64,000 nt of DNA from contig CAZAZQ010000015.1 of assembly GCA_964489705.1 (NCBI GenBank), forward strand, positions 9,508 to 73,507. Direction: 5' to 3'. Under the pieces are notes generated by a model. It did no database searches and was not told the origin of the DNA. It saw only the letters and a list, made by a program, of their open reading frames with translations. This DNA is from CAZAZQ01 sp964489705 (lineage in GTDB: Bacteria > Zixibacteria > MSB-5A5 > GN15 > FEB-12). The position numbers and the translations under genes are program-made. Positions 61,722 through 64,000 of this stretch are shown piece by piece. Numbering within the stretch: the first letter of the stretch is position 1; each line of letters begins with the position of its first letter.

Positions 61722-63773
61722 CTACCGGGCTTTTCGTTTTCCTTTTCTCATTTGCTCTTTCATGTGCGTTATCTCGTCACGAATAACGGCGGCGGTTTCA
61801 AAGTCAAGGTTGTCGGCGGCTTTTTTCATCGCTTTTATCATGAATGCCAGCTTATCCTCGTAGCTCATTTGTACGAAATTGCTCGGCTTCTCGAAGGTTT
61901 TCTCCTCCACCGTCTTGCTGTCGGCAAAGCGGGTCGAACGGAGGATTTCTTCCCGTGTTTTGTAAATCGTTTCCGGGTTGATATTGTGTTTTTTGTTGTA
62001 TGCCAACTGCTTGGTGCGCCGTCGGTTGGTCTCGGCAATAGCTTTCTGCATCGAGTTGGTGATTTTGTCGGCATAGAGAATGACTTCCCCGTTCTTGTTT
62101 CGCGCCGCCCGTCCCGCCGTCTGAATCAGAGAACTTTCCGAGCGTAGAAAACCTTCCTTATCGGCATCCAAAATAGCGACCAACGACACCTCCGGCAAAT
62201 CCAGCCCTTCCCGTAGCAAATTGACCCCGACCAGAACATCGAATTCCGCCAAACGAAGATCACGAATGATGCCGGTACGGTCGATAGCGTCTATTTCACT
62301 GTGAAGGTAACGCACCCGAATCCCCATTTTGTTCAAATAGTCGGTCAAGTTCTCCGCCATCCGCTTGGTGAGCGTCGTCACGAGCACCCGTTCCCCTTTC
62401 GCCTGCCGTTTTTTGATTTGCTCGAGCAGGTCATCCACCTGGGTCCCTAACGGCTTCACGGTGATGACCGGATCCAAAAGGCCGGTGGGACGGATGACCT
62501 GGTCGACCACCACCCCTTCGGACTTTTCCAGCTCGTATTCCGCCGGGGTGGCGGAAACATAAATGGTCTGGTTCATCATCTGCTCGAATTCTTCAAAAAA
62601 GAGCGGTCGATTGTCGAGCGCCGACGGAAGACGGAAGCCGTGTTCGACCAGCGTCTCCTTGCGGCTGCGGTCACCGGCAAACATCCCCCGAATCTGGGGG
62701 ATTGTCTGGTGCGACTCGTCAATGATGGTGATAAAATCGGGCGGGAAAAAGTCAATCAACGTAAAAGGGCGCTCTCCCGGCTTACGCCCTGTCAGGTGGC
62801 GTGAGTAGTTTTCGATGCCGGTGCAATAGCCAAGCTCTCGGAGCATCTCGATATCGTACTTCGTTCGCGATTCCAAACGCTGTGCTTCCAACAGCTTGTT
62901 TTGCGAACGAAACTCCGCCAGCCGTTCGGCAAGTTCTTCCTCAATAGCTCGAATGGCTTTCTTCAACTGAGGCCGGGAGGTGATAAAGTGCTTCGCCGGA
63001 TATATCGCCAACCGTTCCTTTTCTTCCAATACCTCGCCCGTAAGAGGATTAATTTCCCGAATTCGTTCGATTTCGTCACCGAAAAACTCAATCCGGAAAG
63101 CGTTCTCATAGTATGAGGGAATCAGCTCGATAGTGTCCCCTCGCACCCGAAAATTGCCGCGGGAGAAGTCTATTTCATTGCGGTTATAGTGGATATCTAT
63201 CAGCTTGCGGATAACGACGTCCCGCTCGATTTCCATGCCTTCCTTCAATAAGAGGAATTGCCGCTTGTACTCTTCCGGCGAACCTAACCCGTAAATGCAG
63301 GAAACCGACGCAATAATGATGACATCCTCCCGCTCCAACAAGGAAGCCGTCGCCCGCAGGCGCAGCCGGTCAATGTCTTCGTTGAGGGAGGTATCTTTTT
63401 CGATGTACGTATCGGTAGTGGGGATATAGGCTTCCGGCTGATAGTAATCGTAATAGCTGATGAAAAACTCGACAGCGTTTTCCGGGAAAAACGCTTTCAA
63501 CTCCCCGTACAATTGCGCCGCCAGCGTCTTGTTGTGGGAAATGACCAACGCCGGGCGACCATATTGGGCGATGACATTGGCAATGGTAAAGGTCTTCCCG
63601 GAACCGGTTACGCCCAAAAGCGTCTGGTGTTTTCTACCTGCCTCCAGCCCTTCTAACAGCTCCTTGATAGCCTGCGGTTGGTCTCCTTTCGGAGTCAGGT
63701 TCGACCGGAGCTTGAACGGAGCCCGGCGGTGAGTATGTCTTTCCGATATGTTAATGTGTGTTGCCATCCTCAT
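61722..63773 (-). CDS. uvrB: excinuclease ABC subunit B
   Basis: 683 residues, standard length. Helicase motif I in GVTGSGKTFT, the beta-hairpin residues in YYDYYQPEAYIP, motif II region, motif VI QTAGRAARN and the C-terminal UVR motif (FMIKAMKKAADNLDFETAA in outline), which contacts UvrC. It acts in nucleotide excision repair with UvrA and UvrC, neither of which is in the window. Two ATGs (63773 and 63767) are possible; neither has a good ribosome site. Confidence 0.97.
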   Translation of the reverse strand: MRMATHINISERHTHRRAPFKLRSNLTPKGDQPQAIKELLEGLEAGRKHQTLLGVTGSGKTFTIANVIAQYGRPALVISHNKTLAAQLYGELKAFFPENAVEFFISYYDYYQPEAYIPTTDTYIEKDTSLNEDIDRLRLRATASLLEREDVIIIASVSCIYGLGSPEEYKRQFLLLKEGMEIERDVVIRKLIDIHYNRNEIDFSRGNFRVRGDTIELIPSYYENAFRIEFFGDEIERIREINPLTGEVLEEKERLAIYPAKHFITSRPQLKKAIRAIEEELAERLAEFRSQNKLLEAQRLESRTKYDIEMLRELGYCTGIENYSRHLTGRKPGERPFTLIDFFPPDFITIIDESHQTIPQIRGMFAGDRSRKETLVEHGFRLPSALDNRPLFFEEFEQMMNQTIYVSATPAEYELEKSEGVVVDQVIRPTGLLDPVITVKPLGTQVDDLLEQIKKRQAKGERVLVTTLTKRMAENLTDYLNKMGIRVRYLHSEIDAIDRTGIIRDLRLAEFDVLVGVNLLREGLDLPEVSLVAILDADKEGFLRSESSLIQTAGRAARNKNGEVILYADKITNSMQKAIAETNRRRTKQLAYNKKHNINPETIYKTREEILRSTRFADSKTVEEKTFEKPSNFVQMSYEDKLAFMIKAMKKAADNLDFETAAVIRDEITHMKEQMRKGKRKAR

Positions 63774-63950
63774 GTATTAGTACAGACGAATTGCACTGCA
63801 ATATATTCATAATTTATAACAATGCAATGGCTATATCAGCTCCCGCTCTTTTGGACAGCCCCAAGGTGTTCCCCTGCTTGTGACTAATTTCCGCCCGGTC
63901 GGGAAGACCCCAAGGGTGTCTTACAACCCTCCGGCGGGAAACATCCCACC

Positions 63951-63999
63951 CAAGTTTTAGTAGGGCACGGTCTGGTACAGACCTGCCATTTTCTTAACT
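63951..63999 (-). repeat. dispersed repeat, copy 2
   Basis: The reverse complement of this stretch matches copy 1 at 59491-59535. Here the inner part is a perfect hairpin GGTCTG-GTA-CAGACC. Just before it, at 63854-63874 and 63903-63924, are two related pieces sharing CCCCAAGG and TGT, so the element appears composite. It runs up to the window edge and may continue. Confidence 0.6.
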
Positions 64000-64000
64000 C

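Overview
The window reads as chromosomal DNA of an uncultivated Gram-negative bacterium. Lipoproteins, a LolA-like protein, periplasmic enzymes and an octaheme cytochrome point to a diderm cell. The mix of ADP-forming acetyl-CoA synthetase, pyruvate phosphate dikinase, rubrerythrin-type peroxide defence and a selenocysteine-type peroxiredoxin suggests an anaerobic or microaerophilic life. A candidate phylum of the FCB/Zixibacteria/Latescibacteria kind fits best; this is an inference from gene content, not from a marker gene. No rRNA, tRNA, CRISPR array, prophage or intact transposon was seen. TGA is a normal stop for many genes here, so the one in-frame TGA described below is a local event.

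Layout. 1-13 kb (+): the end of a DUF512 gene and der, then a partner-switching set (RsbU-type phosphatase, RsbW-type kinase, STAS antagonist), a HEAT-repeat protein, two response regulators, and a chemotaxis set (CheR, two CheY, CheZ, CheA, CheB) without CheW or receptor. 13-15.7 kb (+): a VOC protein, a secreted MsrB-MsrA fusion and a cytochrome-b-like membrane protein. 15.8-27.3 kb (+): the most striking region, twelve genes forming three tandem copies of a four-gene membrane module A-B-C-D, with one good promoter in front and one strong terminator behind. A carries a fibronectin III domain and a domain I believe is DUF6754; B, C and D are membrane proteins of unknown function.

27.7-41.9 kb (+): a basic small protein, ppdK, ADP-forming acetyl-CoA synthetase, a DUF3566 protein, gltX, a peroxide-defence run (ferritin-like protein, rubredoxin-like protein, two peroxiredoxins), nadA, and a lipoate/fatty-acid group (2-oxoacid dehydrogenase E2, lipB, fabL-type reductase). 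The second peroxiredoxin has TGA exactly at the peroxidatic cysteine codon followed by a hairpin with a GGUCU loop, so it is read as a selenoprotein.

42-48.5 kb (-): a complete SUF operon led by an Rrf2 regulator, including a Rieske protein and a DUF59/SufT-like protein, with a palindromic operator in front. 48.8-56.7 kb (-): octaheme cytochrome c, a two-CW protein, a very large BNR/Vps10 propeller protein, a LolA-like protein, and a tiny exported six-cysteine peptide overlapping a thioredoxin-like gene. 57-64 kb: an NtrC-type regulator and a degenerate GGDEF protein (+), a structured gene-free stretch between two terminators, then an SPFH lipoprotein, an unknown lipoprotein and uvrB (-). A short dispersed repeat occurs in inverted orientation at 59.5 kb and at the right edge.
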